From contig NZ_FOAB01000005.1 in NCBI RefSeq assembly GCF_900109375.1, positions 372,001-436,000 on the forward strand: a DNA stretch of 64,000 nt, given 5' to 3'. Positions 50,431 to 58,854 of this stretch are shown here, in pieces. Source of the DNA: Aquimarina amphilecti (GTDB lineage: Bacteria; Bacteroidota; Bacteroidia; Flavobacteriales; Flavobacteriaceae). The notes below the pieces were generated by a model, which saw nothing but the letters and a program-made list of their open reading frames with translations, had not been told where the DNA came from and ran no database searches. Position 1 is the first letter of the stretch. Every line of letters starts with the position of its first letter. The translations under genes and the position numbers were made by a program.

Positions 50431-50979
50431 TTATTTCGTTTTCTTTTTTGACTTTTTAGAAGTCTTATTGGTTTTATTTTCTTTCTTCTTTTTTTTCTTC
50501 TTAGGCATTTTGTCCTTAATCCTTTTTTCATCACCTTCAATATCACTTATCAAGTAGTTGTTGTAGGTATGTACTTTGGCATTTTTTAGGACTTTAAGTG
50601 CTTTCTTATATGCTTTTTTTTGTTCGAATAGAATTCCTTTTTGCATATATAGAACAGCTTTATCTGTACCTTTTAAGGTCAATGCAAAGTCAATTAATTT
50701 TTCTGCTTCATTATAATCTTCATTCCAAAGCAATACATTGATATATTTCGGATACACGTCTAATGCGTAAATATCTTCGGCCAAAGCCTGCTGATAATAT
50801 TCCTTTGCAGTTTCATAATTTCTAAGATTTTCTGCATAAATCTGACCCATTAAACAAAGAGCTACAGGGTTTTTGTCATCATATGACAAGGCATAGTTTA
50901 AAGATTCTACAGCTTCTTCTAAGTTATAAGGATATGCATCCAAAGCTTGAAATAGATATTTGTCTAGTAAATTTCCCAT
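50431..50979 (-). CDS. TPR protein with a lysine-rich tail
   Basis: A 182-residue protein. Residues ~15-145 hold about four tetratricopeptide repeats (NPVALCLMGQIYAENLRNYE; AKEYYQQALAEDIYALDVY; EDYNEAEKLIDFALTLKGT). The last ~30 residues are mostly Lys (KMPKKKKKKKENK), a likely nucleic-acid- or ribosome-binding tail. It starts 4 nt after prfH ends, inside the RNA-repair operon. Confidence 0.78.
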   Translation of the reverse strand: MGNLLDKYLFQALDAYPYNLEEAVESLNYALSYDDKNPVALCLMGQIYAENLRNYETAKEYYQQALAEDIYALDVYPKYINVLLWNEDYNEAEKLIDFALTLKGTDKAVLYMQKGILFEQKKAYKKALKVLKNAKVHTYNNYLISDIEGDEKRIKDKMPKKKKKKKENKTNKTSKKSKKKTK

Positions 50980-50983
50980 GATC

Positions 50984-51679
50984 CTAGTTTTTTAATTCGT
51001 TACGCAAATCTTTTTTTAACTGTTGTCGATTCGATGCGTATGATTGTTTTTTATATTGTTTTTTGAAATCAGCTCCTTTAAATATCTTAATTGGGTTACC
51101 CCGTTGAACACTCAAATGATTTTCCCATTGATCAGATAAAGATTTTTTAAGATTATTTAATTGACTCTGATTTACTTTTTCTTTTAATCGCTCTATTGCG
51201 ATTTTTTTATTTTGATGTTGTGACCTGCTATCCATTACAACTACTTGATCTCCTGTGAGATTATAGGTAGCGCGAACTGCAGAATTCACTTTGTTTACGT
51301 TTTGGCCTCCAGGTCCTGAACTTCGCATTGTCTGAAAAGAAATATCTTTTTCCTTTAGAACTACAAGTTGAATCTGTTTGACTTCATACATTCCAATGAA
51401 CCAATTTTTTCGTTTATTGTACTTCCTGAATTTAGAAGTACCAATCCACTGAATGGTTCCTAGCCATGATGATAAAAAGATGTCTATTTCTTTTCCTTTT
51501 AGCTGTATGGTTGCGGATTGCACAGTTCCATTTTCAGAGCCTTTGTCTCTCTGAATAACATTATAAGTAAATCCACTATTTTTAATTTCTTCTAGAAATA
51601 GCTTTAACACTTGCGCTACTACCCAGCTACATTCTGTAGGTCCTCTTCCAGCCGTTATTTGAATTATTTTAGTTTTCAT
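50984..51679 (-). CDS. prfH: Peptide chain release factor homologue PrfH (RF-H)
   Basis: A 231-residue release-factor-like protein with the N-terminal RF-H segment ITAGRGPTECSWVVAQ and the catalytic GGQ at 124-126 (SSGPGGQNVNKVNSAVR), followed by a basic C-terminus. PrfH is typically encoded beside an rtcB paralogue and has been reported to release peptides from ribosomes with damaged decoding centres so that RtcB can reseal the rRNA. I chose the ATG at 51679 because it starts the conserved sequence; a 12-bp hairpin lies between it and the rtcB stop. Confidence 0.92.
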   Translation of the reverse strand: MKTKIIQITAGRGPTECSWVVAQVLKLFLEEIKNSGFTYNVIQRDKGSENGTVQSATIQLKGKEIDIFLSSWLGTIQWIGTSKFRKYNKRKNWFIGMYEVKQIQLVVLKEKDISFQTMRSSGPGGQNVNKVNSAVRATYNLTGDQVVVMDSRSQHQNKKIAIERLKEKVNQSQLNNLKKSLSDQWENHLSVQRGNPIKIFKGADFKKQYKKQSYASNRQQLKKDLRNELKN

Positions 51680-51700
51680 TTTAATATTCTTTTTATGAAC

Positions 51701-51734
51701 ATTGAGGAGTTTTTGATGTATTAAACTCCTCAAT
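51701..51734 (-). promoter_or_regulatory. Intercistronic hairpin between rtcB and prfH
   Basis: A perfect 12-bp stem (ATTGAGGAGTTT with AAACTCCTCAAT, 10-nt loop) ends 4 nt beyond the rtcB stop. On the minus strand no T run follows directly, so it looks more like an RNA stability or processing element than a full terminator. Confidence 0.55.
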
Positions 51735-51737
51735 ATC

Positions 51738-53129
51738 TTACTTATCCATTCTCACGATTTTTGGTGCGAATGTTCCAACTACCTCAACCAATTCTTGTTG
51801 GTTTGCCATTACTTTAGTAATATCCTTGTACGCCATTGGTGCTTCATCAATTCCTCCGCCGATTAGGGTAACATCATTTGCTTTTAATTGTTTTTTGATG
51901 TCACTTTTGGTGAATTTCTCTTTACACTTTCTTCTAGAATGTAATCTTCCTGCTCCATGAGATGCGGATTGTAAACTTTCTGAATTACCTAATCCTCTTA
52001 CTATAAATCCTGGAGCTGTCATAGATCCCGGAATAATTCCTAACTCGCCTTTGGCAGCAGGAGTAGCTCCTTTTCTATGCACTATACATTCTTCGCCGTT
52101 TACTTCTTGTTTCCAAGCAAAATTGTGATGATTTTCAATTTTTGCAACAGGTCGTGATCCTAATAACTTTCCGATTCTAGCATGAATATCATCGTGACAT
52201 GCTTGCGCATAATCTCCGGCAAGATTCATAGCCAACCAATATTCTTGGCCATCATGCGTATTTAGATCCAACCATGCTAATTGTTGCACATGTTTTGGTA
52301 ATGGACATTGTTTGGTTGCTAAATAGGTATAATGTTTTGCGATATTTGCTCCCAATCCTCGAGATCCGCTATGGGATAATACACCTATATAAGTTCCTAT
52401 ATCTAATCCCCATTCATTCGCTTTGTCTGTAATATCTACAGTTCCAAATTCTACAAAATGATTACCACCACCAGAAGTACCCAATTGTTTATATGCTTTG
52501 TCTTTCAATCTTTTTACTAGAGGTATGTTCTTAAACTCTTCTCTTTCAAAGATCTCATGATCATGCTTTATTTTATGGGTTTCATACATCCCGAATTTGG
52601 TATGCTCAGACAATATGTTTTCCAATTGATGCTTTTTCCCTTTTAAATAGGAGATAGCAATCGGATAAATTGTTAGACACATTCTACATCCGATATCTAC
52701 TCCAACACCATATGGAATCACTGCATTTTTTGTGGCAAGTACTCCACCAATTGGCAAACCATATCCGCTATGTGCATCTGGCATTAAAGCTCCCGCAACT
52801 GCAACGGGTAATTTTAGTGCATCATACAATTGATATTTTGCTTGCTCATCGATTTCATTTTCGCCATAAATCTGAAATGGTGATCTGGTAGTTTTTAAAG
52901 CGTGTTTTTTTACTTCCACTGGCTTTAGTAAACTCTCAGCAATCTTACCCCATACGCCATCACCTTGATAGGCTTCTGGATTTAATAATACCTTTTTAGC
53001 TTCTATTAATATGTGTTCTTTTTTTACTCTTTTTTGATATCGATTAATCTGACCCAACGTCACATTAATACTATTGTTTTTTGGAAAGCCTAATTTGATT
53101 AAGTCTTTTCCGCTTAATTTCTTTCCCAT
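51738..53129 (-). CDS. rtcB: RtcB RNA 3'-phosphate/2',3'-cyclic phosphate ligase
   Basis: A 463-residue RtcB. Metal/active-site elements: MPDAHSGYG at 116-124, GVDIGCRM with Cys148, GGNHF at 221-225, LSHSGSRG with His253, NHHNF near 334, and the GMP-accepting His391 in SHGAGR. RtcB joins 2',3'-cyclic phosphate or 3'-phosphate ends to 5'-OH ends with GTP and Mn2+. Its pairing with prfH points to the rRNA/tRNA repair subclass. The start lies 16 nt inside the upstream gene's 3' end. Confidence 0.95.
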   Translation of the reverse strand: MGKKLSGKDLIKLGFPKNNSINVTLGQINRYQKRVKKEHILIEAKKVLLNPEAYQGDGVWGKIAESLLKPVEVKKHALKTTRSPFQIYGENEIDEQAKYQLYDALKLPVAVAGALMPDAHSGYGLPIGGVLATKNAVIPYGVGVDIGCRMCLTIYPIAISYLKGKKHQLENILSEHTKFGMYETHKIKHDHEIFEREEFKNIPLVKRLKDKAYKQLGTSGGGNHFVEFGTVDITDKANEWGLDIGTYIGVLSHSGSRGLGANIAKHYTYLATKQCPLPKHVQQLAWLDLNTHDGQEYWLAMNLAGDYAQACHDDIHARIGKLLGSRPVAKIENHHNFAWKQEVNGEECIVHRKGATPAAKGELGIIPGSMTAPGFIVRGLGNSESLQSASHGAGRLHSRRKCKEKFTKSDIKKQLKANDVTLIGGGIDEAPMAYKDITKVMANQQELVEVVGTFAPKIVRMDK

Positions 53130-53803
53130 AATATTTCTTCTTTTATAATTTCTTGGATCTTATGTTTTTTAAGATCCCTTAATTTGCTATTCGTTTTGAG
53201 CTTTTCTTTTCTTCCTTTTGAAATCTGCCAATAATCTTTCCAGTTGTATTGTTTTTGTACCTCCTCGAAGTATCCATTTTTTAACAACCTTTGGTCTAGT
53301 AATGCATCTTCACTTTCCAGTTTTGGATCTATTCGTTTGCTATGTGTTACATAAGCTTTTGTAAATTTGATCCTATATGTACCTTTCGGTAGATTGACAT
53401 AAAACCGAAGCTTTAATTTCTTTTCCTTAGTATAATACCTGAAGGGAACACACATTCTTTGTGCACCATCACTAAGCTTATTAAAGGATCTACGACTTAT
53501 GGTTGGCAATTCTTTGTTAATTAAATATTTTGAAGTTTCCTGAAGCCATTTTTTATCAGCTTCTTCTTTGGTTCTTCCCCAAAATGATTTTTCTAACTTT
53601 TTATGTAATTCTTCAATGTATTTTTGATTTTTATATTTTTCTACATTTTTGGTAATTACAGATTCTTTAAACCAACCATGACGAATAGGTTTTTCTAATT
53701 TTATATATCCTAGATTTCGTTGTTTTTTCCAGATTTTACGCTGCCTTTTTTGAATACGACGAATCTCTTTTTGTCTTTGGCTTTTAATATGTGCCGGTTT
53801 CAT
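53114..53803 (-). CDS. Basic protein of unknown function, first gene of the rtcB operon
   Basis: A 229-residue, highly basic protein (N-terminus MKPAHIKSQRQKEIRRIQKR), with no membrane segment or known motif. It overlaps rtcB by 16 nt, so it is co-translated with it. A small basic ORF (62229) similarly precedes the second RtcB-associated gene set, though I see no clear sequence match. RNA binding is plausible from charge alone. Confidence 0.7.
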   Translation of the reverse strand: MKPAHIKSQRQKEIRRIQKRQRKIWKKQRNLGYIKLEKPIRHGWFKESVITKNVEKYKNQKYIEELHKKLEKSFWGRTKEEADKKWLQETSKYLINKELPTISRRSFNKLSDGAQRMCVPFRYYTKEKKLKLRFYVNLPKGTYRIKFTKAYVTHSKRIDPKLESEDALLDQRLLKNGYFEEVQKQYNWKDYWQISKGRKEKLKTNSKLRDLKKHKIQEIIKEEILWERN

Positions 53804-53943
53804 TAGACATTTTTATTTAATTCATAATTGTCTTACTAATGATTCCAGCATACCTTTGATATCTGAAATCCTAACTGTTTTGGTTATAAAATTTCATTTG
53901 ATTATTGTTTAGGTTAATGTTTGTTTATTTTGTTTTTCGGACA

Positions 53944-53965
53944 CTTCGACAAGCTCAGTGTGACA
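53944..53965. repeat. Short palindromic intergenic repeat (CTTCGACAAGCTCAG type)
   Basis: CTTCGACAAGCTCAGTGTGA begins here. Related sequences occur at 27994-28017 and 62523-62550. This type of AGCTC/TCGA palindrome is widely scattered in flavobacterial genomes. It lies in the untranslated stretch between the attenuator at 54035 and the first operon gene. Confidence 0.6.
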
Positions 53966-54034
53966 ACTGGATATATCAATTGATCATTGACATTCTGAGT
54001 GCTAATTAATCCTAAGAAGAGTTATTGAAAGTAA

Positions 54035-54066
54035 AAAGTCCGAAACTTTTTCAGGCTTCGGACTTT
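54035..54066 (-). terminator. Attenuator terminator in front of the rtcB operon
   Basis: Minus strand: AAAGTCCGAA, 12-nt loop, TTCGGACTTT, then TTT (10-bp stem, 54057-54066 with 54035-54044). The 5' arm (AAGTCCGAAGC) can instead pair with GCTTCGG-G-ACTT (54101-54113) inside the leader ORF: 11 pairs with one bulged G. Confidence 0.78.
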
Positions 54067-54088
54067 AAACCAAACTGATGGGATCAGT

Positions 54089-54172
54089 TTATGAATTATA
54101 GAAGTCCCGAAGCATACGCATAAAAGAACCTTGTTCTCTTAGTGTATATGTGTATATGTTTTTAAATGTCAT
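54089..54172 (-). CDS. Leader peptide of the proximal rtcB-operon attenuator (27 aa)
   Basis: ATG at 54172, TAA at 54089; starts MTFKNIYTYTLREQ. Codons 2-20 are rich in Thr, Phe, Tyr, Lys, Arg and Leu. Codons 21-24 (CTT CGG GAC TTC) form the antiterminator strand. Promoter: TTTG (54252-54249), 20 nt, CATATTTG (54228-54221). Translation is predicted. Confidence 0.55.
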   Translation of the reverse strand: MTFKNIYTYTLREQGSFMRMLRDFYNS

Positions 54173-54318
54173 ATTACTTCGGTTATTAATAGTTATTATT
54201 TTTGTTGCTGTATTGCGGTGCAAATATGAAATCTATTTTTTAAGTATGCAAATTATTTTTCAATTTAATTTATTGATTAACAGTAGTTTGCGATTGTTTT
54301 TGAACAAGGGGATTCCTG

Positions 54319-54334
54319 TTCGTTTAGTAACGAA
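54319..54334. promoter_or_regulatory. Inverted repeat TTCGTT-N4-AACGAA, upstream element of the rtcB operon
   Basis: Identical half-sites to those at 29012-29027, with a different 4-nt centre (TAGT instead of TTTC). Shared flanks include GGGAT-N2-CTGTTCGTT and AACGAAT-N-TTG. The gap to the -33 box of the proximal leader promoter is 66 bp, the same as at the tRNA array. Confidence 0.6.
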
Positions 54335-54432
54335 TATTGATCTATTTGCTAATTAACTGTAGTTCTTATGAGTATCGTTCAAACAACATTTTATTGAGTG
54401 TTCATAGTTTCTAAAAAATAATACATAAAAAA

Positions 54433-54455
54433 AGCGTCCAATTTTTTTGGACGCT
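54433..54455 (-). terminator. Terminator of the distal rtcB-operon leader
   Basis: Minus strand: AGCGTCCAA, 5-nt loop, TTGGACGCT, then seven T's (9-bp stem). Its 5' arm AGCGTCC can pair instead with GGACGCT (54522-54516) in the preceding ORF. The stem is the same sequence as the array's distal terminator at 29135. Confidence 0.8.
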
Positions 54456-54486
54456 CTTTAGAATATATGTTTTTCTAGTTTTTTAT

Positions 54487-54549
54487 CTATGCTTTCGATT
54501 TGAAAACAGCTTTACAGCGTCCTTTTTTATGTGTACAAAATAGATTCAT
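54487..54549 (-). CDS. Leader peptide of the distal rtcB-operon attenuator (20 aa)
   Basis: ATG at 54549, TAG at 54487. The peptide is short, basic and Cys-containing (MNLFCTHKKGRCKAVFKSKA). Codons 10-12 (GGA CGC TGT) overlap the antiterminator strand. Codons before it sample Asn, Leu, Phe, Cys, Thr, His and Lys. A TTTG / CATATTTG promoter with a 21-nt spacer lies upstream (54617-54587 region). Translation is predicted. Confidence 0.5.
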   Translation of the reverse strand: MNLFCTHKKGRCKAVFKSKA

Positions 54550-54665
54550 AGATAGTTAAAACTGATTTTAGTTCTTATTTATATTGCAAATATGAGTTTA
54601 ATATTGAATAAGTTCCAAATTATAATAACAATTCATTTTGATTCTGAATAAGATAAGTGAGATTT

Positions 54666-57600
54666 CTAGAAACCATATTTAATCCCAATTTGTGCTCTCC
54701 ATCGAGAATTTTGTAAATCTATGTTCCAAGGTTGCTCATCTGGATCTACATTAAATTGATATTGCGGTTGTTCATTTTCTATTCCAACAAAATTGAGTAA
54801 ACTAAAACTAGAGTTAACTACATTAGGGACGAATACTAAACGTCCCCAATCACGATTGATAAAGTTAAATACATTTAACATATCTAAAGATACTGTGATA
54901 CTATGTCCATTTTTTAGTTGTTTTCCATATTGCAACTTCATATCTAATTCGTGATTCCAAGGAGTTTTTGCTCCATTTCTTTCTACATAATTACCTCTTC
55001 TACTTCTTAAGTATGAATTGTTTTCTATATAGTTGTTTAATTGTTGCCATTGTTCATTAGCTGTACTTGTAACAATACCATTGTTATCTACAATATCAAC
55101 TAGTTGTATTTCTGATTGATCTCTAGGTACATATATGAGATCATTTCGAGAAGAACCATCTCGATTAGGATCTCCTTGGTAAACAAAGGAATAGGGACTT
55201 CCGGAACGACCATTATATAAAAAAGAAATAGCGGCTGTGTTAGATTTCCCAAAATCAACATCATAAGAATGAGTGGATACCACCTTGTGTCTTAGATCAA
55301 AATTAGAAAATGAAATAGTAGGTTCATTACCGAAAACAGCCTGATTCCATTCGAAATTGGCTGCAGGAGAACTTCTAACAGTACTCGAGATATCTTTGCT
55401 TTTTCCATATGTATATCCTACAGTTCCTCTATAATTCCCTATTCTTTTAGAAACATTTGCTGTTATATTATAGCGGTATCCTTTATCTGTATTGGTTAAT
55501 AGAAATACATTTGTGAAATTTGGATTAATTTTTATGTCTTGACCTGTCTGTAAAAAATAGGGACGATTATCTGCACCAGTAAAATTCCCAAGTTCATTTC
55601 TGCGATTGATGGATTGAAAAAATAATCCATTTAATACTTCAGTATAGGTTCCTTCCAGATTTACATTCCATTGACGAGGTAATTTTGCTTCAAAAGCTAC
55701 ATTAGTTTTCCATTCTCTTGGTAATGTAAAATCATTATCAATTAAATTGATTTCTGTAAGATTAGGTTGTGCACTGCGCAAATCTGCCAGATTTTCGGTA
55801 AGTGGGGTTGCATCTGTGGGACGTAAGTCGATGTTAAAATATTCTGTTCCAGATATATATTCTACATAAGCAAACCATAAATATGGGATTCTACCGGAAA
55901 ATAATCCAGTACCTCCACGTAATTTGTACTTATTATTAGTACCTAATGAATAATTGAATCCTAATCGAGGATTGAATTGCGGTGCATTGGAAATTTTGTT
56001 ATCAAACTGACTGAACTCTGGTGTGTTCAATACTTCTTGACTGATCGGTAAGTCACTTGGTAAGAATTGAGTGTCGAGTCGTATACCAGCAGTAAGGGAA
56101 AATTGATTAGAAATTCTGAATTGATCTTGTAAATAAAGCGCTGTTTCTATAACAGAAACCGTTGCAGATGGTCGACTAGTTACAAAATCAAAATCATTAT
56201 TATTAATATTGTATACACCACGTACACGACTAGGGCTGTCATCTAAAAAATCTTGTACTGATCGGTATTCCCAACGCCCGTTCCAAGCAGATAAAAACCC
56301 ATAATCTACATCATGAAACTGTGCTAATCCGCCTGCGGTAATTGTATGTTTTTGTGAAGTATATGATATTTTATCTGCTAATTGCAGTGTAGAGAAATCA
56401 GTGCTATATACAGAAGCTTCTCTATAGGTTCCGGCAAATATTCGATTACTAGAATTAGAAGCTATCTGGATATGTGGAAATACACGCCCATCAAAATCTC
56501 TATCTTCTTTGACCGTATTGTATCCTAATGTAAGTTGGTTTGTAATTCCATTAGTAAGATTAGATTTTAACTCTAGTGCTAGGCTATTAGCAATGCTGTT
56601 ATGACGATATCCTTGATTTCCAAAGTTAAATATAGAAGAACTCCATTCTAAATTATCGGCAAAACTGTTTACATAGTTATTTCGTAATGTAATTTTATGC
56701 TGATCTGATAGATTATAATCTAGTCGAACAAATATTTTGGTACTTGCAGTTTTAATAGAGGCGTTGGTAAAAGAACCTGGATCGTAATTGTATTCTGAAA
56801 TTAGACGATCCGAAATTAATTGTACATCCTCTGAAGAAATATTAGATGTAGAACTACCAGGAGCATTTAATACAGGATTGTCAGAAAGTGCTTGTTCTAC
56901 ATTTACATAATAAAATAATTTATCTTTTATAATCGGTCCCCCGATTCCACCTCCAAACTGAACATCATAAAAGTTAGCACTTTCTTGCTTAATACCATCC
57001 GCATAGTTTCCTAATAAAAGCTGATTGTTTCCGTATCCATATACTTCTGCTTTTGTGGTATTGGTCCCATTTTTAGTTACTAAATTAATGCTAGCACCGC
57101 TAAAATTTCCGATACTTACATCAAACGGAGCTAGTTTTACGGAAAGTTCTTTTACTGCACCTAATCCTATTGGTTGGGTTCTGGAGAGACTTCCTGGTGT
57201 TCCATTGGCAGAAGATCCAGCAGCACCACTGGCCGGTTCCTGAAAGCCAATGACATCGTTATTAGCAATACCATCGATATTAAGATTATTAAAACGATTA
57301 CTGGCTCCACCAAAAGAATTAAGGTTGTTTTCTGTTAGATTTTTAGTGAGATCCTGAATACTTCTGCTTATTGTTGGAGTTGTTCTAAGTTCTCGTTTTC
57401 CTAGTAAGGTTTCATTACCGTTTTTTTGACTTTTAGAAGAACCTGTTACAACAACAGTTTCTAAGGATACGCTATCCTCCGACATGACAAAGTTTTTAAT
57501 AGTGGTATTTCCCAATTGAATCGTAACATCCTCTTCTATCATGGTCTGAAAACCAACATATGAAATTTGTAACTTATAAGTGTTAGATGGAGATAGATTT

Positions 57601-57800
57601 GTGATATTATAAAAACCATTTTCTTCTGAAATAGTTCCGTATTTGTAATTGGTTGAAACATCAATACATTGAATAGTTGCAAATGGTATTGGGTTATTTT
57701 CAGTATCTGTAAGTGTTCCCTGAAGTGTTCCGGTGGTTTCTTGAGAAATAACTAAATAGGGGGTAATAAAAATAAAAATGACTTTAAGAAAGAGTTTCAT
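54666..57800 (-). CDS. Oar-like TonB-dependent receptor
   Basis: A 1044-residue outer-membrane protein: signal peptide, carboxypeptidase-regulatory-like domain (~22-105, GTLQGTLTDTENNPIPFATI), TonB plug (~110-240, LRTTPTISRSIQDLTKNL; GASINLVTKNGTN) and a large barrel ending with RAQIGIKYGF. The GTN-type plug and size match the Oar family of Bacteroidetes/Myxococcus receptors. It has no STN domain. Substrate unknown. Confidence 0.88.
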   Translation of the reverse strand: MKLFLKVIFIFITPYLVISQETTGTLQGTLTDTENNPIPFATIQCIDVSTNYKYGTISEENGFYNITNLSPSNTYKLQISYVGFQTMIEEDVTIQLGNTTIKNFVMSEDSVSLETVVVTGSSKSQKNGNETLLGKRELRTTPTISRSIQDLTKNLTENNLNSFGGASNRFNNLNIDGIANNDVIGFQEPASGAAGSSANGTPGSLSRTQPIGLGAVKELSVKLAPFDVSIGNFSGASINLVTKNGTNTTKAEVYGYGNNQLLLGNYADGIKQESANFYDVQFGGGIGGPIIKDKLFYYVNVEQALSDNPVLNAPGSSTSNISSEDVQLISDRLISEYNYDPGSFTNASIKTASTKIFVRLDYNLSDQHKITLRNNYVNSFADNLEWSSSIFNFGNQGYRHNSIANSLALELKSNLTNGITNQLTLGYNTVKEDRDFDGRVFPHIQIASNSSNRIFAGTYREASVYSTDFSTLQLADKISYTSQKHTITAGGLAQFHDVDYGFLSAWNGRWEYRSVQDFLDDSPSRVRGVYNINNNDFDFVTSRPSATVSVIETALYLQDQFRISNQFSLTAGIRLDTQFLPSDLPISQEVLNTPEFSQFDNKISNAPQFNPRLGFNYSLGTNNKYKLRGGTGLFSGRIPYLWFAYVEYISGTEYFNIDLRPTDATPLTENLADLRSAQPNLTEINLIDNDFTLPREWKTNVAFEAKLPRQWNVNLEGTYTEVLNGLFFQSINRRNELGNFTGADNRPYFLQTGQDIKINPNFTNVFLLTNTDKGYRYNITANVSKRIGNYRGTVGYTYGKSKDISSTVRSSPAANFEWNQAVFGNEPTISFSNFDLRHKVVSTHSYDVDFGKSNTAAISFLYNGRSGSPYSFVYQGDPNRDGSSRNDLIYVPRDQSEIQLVDIVDNNGIVTSTANEQWQQLNNYIENNSYLRSRRGNYVERNGAKTPWNHELDMKLQYGKQLKNGHSITVSLDMLNVFNFINRDWGRLVFVPNVVNSSFSLLNFVGIENEQPQYQFNVDPDEQPWNIDLQNSRWRAQIGIKYGF

Positions 57801-57963
57801 GTATTATAATATAATTGAGCGTATCATTAACCATATAGTAAGACGTTTATCGAAACGTTAAAAATTATTTAAACGCATCAATACACGATATCAACCATAG
57901 ATTGATTAGTGTTTTTTTAATTAAATAGAAGTATGCGATGTCTAAAAAACATCTTTTTACATA

Positions 57964-58653
57964 TTAGTAGATAAGGTGCGGAGACCCTTTATTATAATAT
58001 GTTTTTAATGAAATATGTAATAGAAGTATTTGTCCGGAAGAAGTTGTTTTCTTTCCTTTTTGAAATATTCTTTGTAATACACTTCGTAATTTTTTTAACA
58101 GAAACGGAAGTGTTTTATATATGTTTATGATATCTGAAAAATGATCCAGATCATGTAAAAAATCTAATTGACAAAAAGACTTATTATAAGACCCTAGATA
58201 TGTATAAAGTTCCTTCCTTACATTAGAGGTGTTCCAAGAAAATTCAGCAAACTCTTTTCTGTTAAATGTTTCTTTATGAAGCCCTATGAGATAAAAACCA
58301 CCATCAAATGAAGGACCAATTACTGATTGCTCTTCTTGTATAGTTTCAACTGCTTTTGATAGATGTACTTTGCTCAGATTAGGAGTGTCGTTTCCTATAG
58401 AAATTACAGCATCATAGCCTTTTTGGTAGATTTCATGAATTGCGTTGGCAAACCGTTCTCCAAAATTGGTTCCTAATTGTAGCTGTTCATTGTAGATAAA
58501 ATAATCTAATCCTGTTTTTTCGACTAAAGTAATCGTTCGCGAAGTAAGATCTGATTGTAATGAACTGTTCTTTAGAAAAGGTTTTCTTTTAATTTCCTCT
58601 TCTTGCGAAAGTGCAAAAACTAGAATTGCAATATTTTTTTTATTACAGATCAA
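57964..58653 (-). CDS. DUF2064 glycosyltransferase-like protein
   Basis: A 229-residue protein with a GT-A-like pattern: IAILVFALSQEEEIKRKPF at the N-terminus, YDAVISIGNDTPNLSKVHL near 85 and SFDGGFYLIGLHKETF near 125. This matches DUF2064/TIGR04282 proteins annotated as glycosyltransferases; the expected D-x-D is replaced by GNDTP as usual in the family. No pathway partners lie next to it. Substrate unknown. Confidence 0.78.
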   Translation of the reverse strand: MICNKKNIAILVFALSQEEEIKRKPFLKNSSLQSDLTSRTITLVEKTGLDYFIYNEQLQLGTNFGERFANAIHEIYQKGYDAVISIGNDTPNLSKVHLSKAVETIQEEQSVIGPSFDGGFYLIGLHKETFNRKEFAEFSWNTSNVRKELYTYLGSYNKSFCQLDFLHDLDHFSDIINIYKTLPFLLKKLRSVLQRIFQKGKKTTSSGQILLLHISLKTYYNKGSPHLIY

Positions 58654-58854
58654 AAGGGTGCTTTAAGGTATTAATTGTCATACTCAGTCAAGATAAAGAA
58701 ATAAAACTTACAAAAGAATGTGGATTATTTTTTTAATGTATTTCTTTTATGAGTTACCTAAATCGTAAAAGTAATTCCCTAAATGAAAAGGTCATCTCAC
58801 TCGATACGTATTGAGAATCGTCATCTAACTAGATACTTTTGAAAAAAAACAATC

